Assembly: GCF_001279725.1 (NCBI RefSeq)
Contig: NZ_LGDE01000415.1
Location: forward strand, 1 to 64,000
From: Streptomyces sp. WM4235
GTDB lineage: Bacteria > Actinomycetota > Actinomycetes > Streptomycetales > Streptomycetaceae
Length of the DNA stretch: 64,000 nucleotides
Direction: 5' to 3'
Shown here: positions 63,711-64,000 of the stretch, piece after piece
Numbering within the stretch: position 1 is the first letter of the stretch
How the letters are laid out: every line of letters starts with the position of its first letter
Notes under the pieces: generated by a model
The model's database searches: none
The model's input: the letters and a program-made list of their open reading frames with translations, nothing else
What the model was told of the DNA's origin: nothing
Translations under genes and position numbers: made by a program

Positions 63711-64000
63711 ATGCCGACCCTGTATGTCCATTCGCTCCATGTCCATCCCGTCAAGTCGGTGGCGGGGATCGCTCCCGACGAGGTGGCCGTGGAGCCCTGG
63801 GGTCTGTCCGGTGACCGCCGCTGGGCCGTGGTCGACGTCGAGGGTTCGGTCGTCACCCAACGGCAGCAGCCCCGGCTGGCCTTGGCTTCCTCGCGTCCGC
63901 TCGCGGCCGGCCGGATCGTGCTGTCCGCGCCCGGAATGGCGGACCTGACGGTGGAGGTGCCGGAGCCGGGGCCGCTGGAGCCGGTCGTGCTGTTCGGCAA
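63711..64000 (+). CDS. MOSC N-terminal beta-barrel domain protein (partial)
   Basis: The gene runs off the right edge after 96 codons. The visible part, MPTLYVHSLHVHPVKSVAGIAPDEVAVEPWGLSGDRRWAVVD then QRQQPRLAL, is the MOSC_N beta-barrel found in YcbX-like molybdenum-cofactor proteins, which reduce N-hydroxylated compounds. The catalytic Cys of the MOSC domain would lie beyond the window. ATG at 63711 with a leader region of about 80 nt after the preceding gene. Confidence 0.88.
   Translation, partial: MPTLYVHSLHVHPVKSVAGIAPDEVAVEPWGLSGDRRWAVVDVEGSVVTQRQQPRLALASSRPLAAGRIVLSAPGMADLTVEVPEPGPLEPVVLFG

Noticed and set aside
1..64000. tRNA, rRNA, insertion sequence, prophage or CRISPR
   Set aside because: No tRNA-like cloverleaf, rRNA signature, transposase, phage gene or spaced direct-repeat array was recognised while reading both strands; a program such as tRNAscan would be needed to exclude a tRNA completely.

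Overview
The window looks like chromosomal DNA of a Streptomyces or a very close relative. G+C is very high with extreme third-position GC, GTG starts and GTGA/ATGA stop-start overlaps are common, and several families are typical of the genus (streptophobe membrane protein, the YGGGYY-type Pro/Gln-rich protein, SpoIIE-type phosphatases with GAF/PAS domains, many Ser/Thr kinases, a GNAT-AAA fusion). I saw no rRNA, tRNA, insertion sequence, prophage, CRISPR array or clear horizontally acquired block. Coding density is high and about 57 protein genes are supported, including two very short leader ORFs; the last gene runs off the right edge.

Layout. 0-10 kb: threonine dehydrogenase (tdh), an HSL-type hydrolase with Cys in place of the nucleophilic Ser, a methyltransferase, a divergent LysR/MFS pair, a SpoIIE phosphatase, a VOC protein and an APC permease. 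10-15.3 kb: sulfur region, with a rhodanese-membrane protein and a sulfonate utilisation operon (ssuD-C-A-B), each preceded by a tiny Cys-containing leader ORF; a perfect 14-bp inverted repeat lies between the second leader and ssuD, suggesting cysteine-responsive attenuation. 15.4-19 kb: GH15 glucosidase/trehalase, a DoxX membrane protein divergent from a MarR regulator with two matching palindromes, and a DUF1232 protein. 19-24.4 kb: kinase, pseudokinase, kinase; the two active kinases carry a C-terminal beta-propeller behind a membrane segment that starts with a twin-arginine motif. 24.5-31 kb: fasciclin lipoprotein, GNAT, SUKH-like protein, a PLP synthase with a Rossmann partner behind an AT-rich promoter, dhaL-dhaM without dhaK, and an S4 RNA-binding protein. 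31.1-34.8 kb: molybdate uptake (HTH-TOBE protein, modA, fused modBC).

34.8-42.9 kb: large phosphodiester glycosidase, a second SpoIIE phosphatase (PAS-GAF-PP2C-HATPase), a Ser/Pro-rich membrane protein, a streptophobe protein and a small secreted protein. 43-47.2 kb: an operon of FHA-FHA-ABC transporter, SH3-like protein and Ser/Thr kinase, organised like the mycobacterial Rv1747/PknF pair. 47.3-54 kb: CDF metal exporter, NUDIX, Tm-1-like protein, a kinase with a Ser/Thr-Pro stalk coupled to a membrane partner, and a GNAT-AAA ATPase. 54-64 kb: alpha/beta hydrolase, trypsin-like protease, NUDIX pair, apolipoprotein N-acyltransferase (lnt), PH-domain membrane protein, ADP-ribosylglycohydrolase, Asp/Glu racemase, HpnB-like glycosyltransferase, a Pro/Gln-rich protein and a partial MOSC protein.

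The recurrent theme is phospho-signalling: four probable active Ser/Thr kinases, one pseudokinase, two PP2C-type phosphatases and one FHA effector. Sulfur and molybdenum acquisition form a second theme. Product calls come from reading translated sequence and recalling family motifs; no database search was run.
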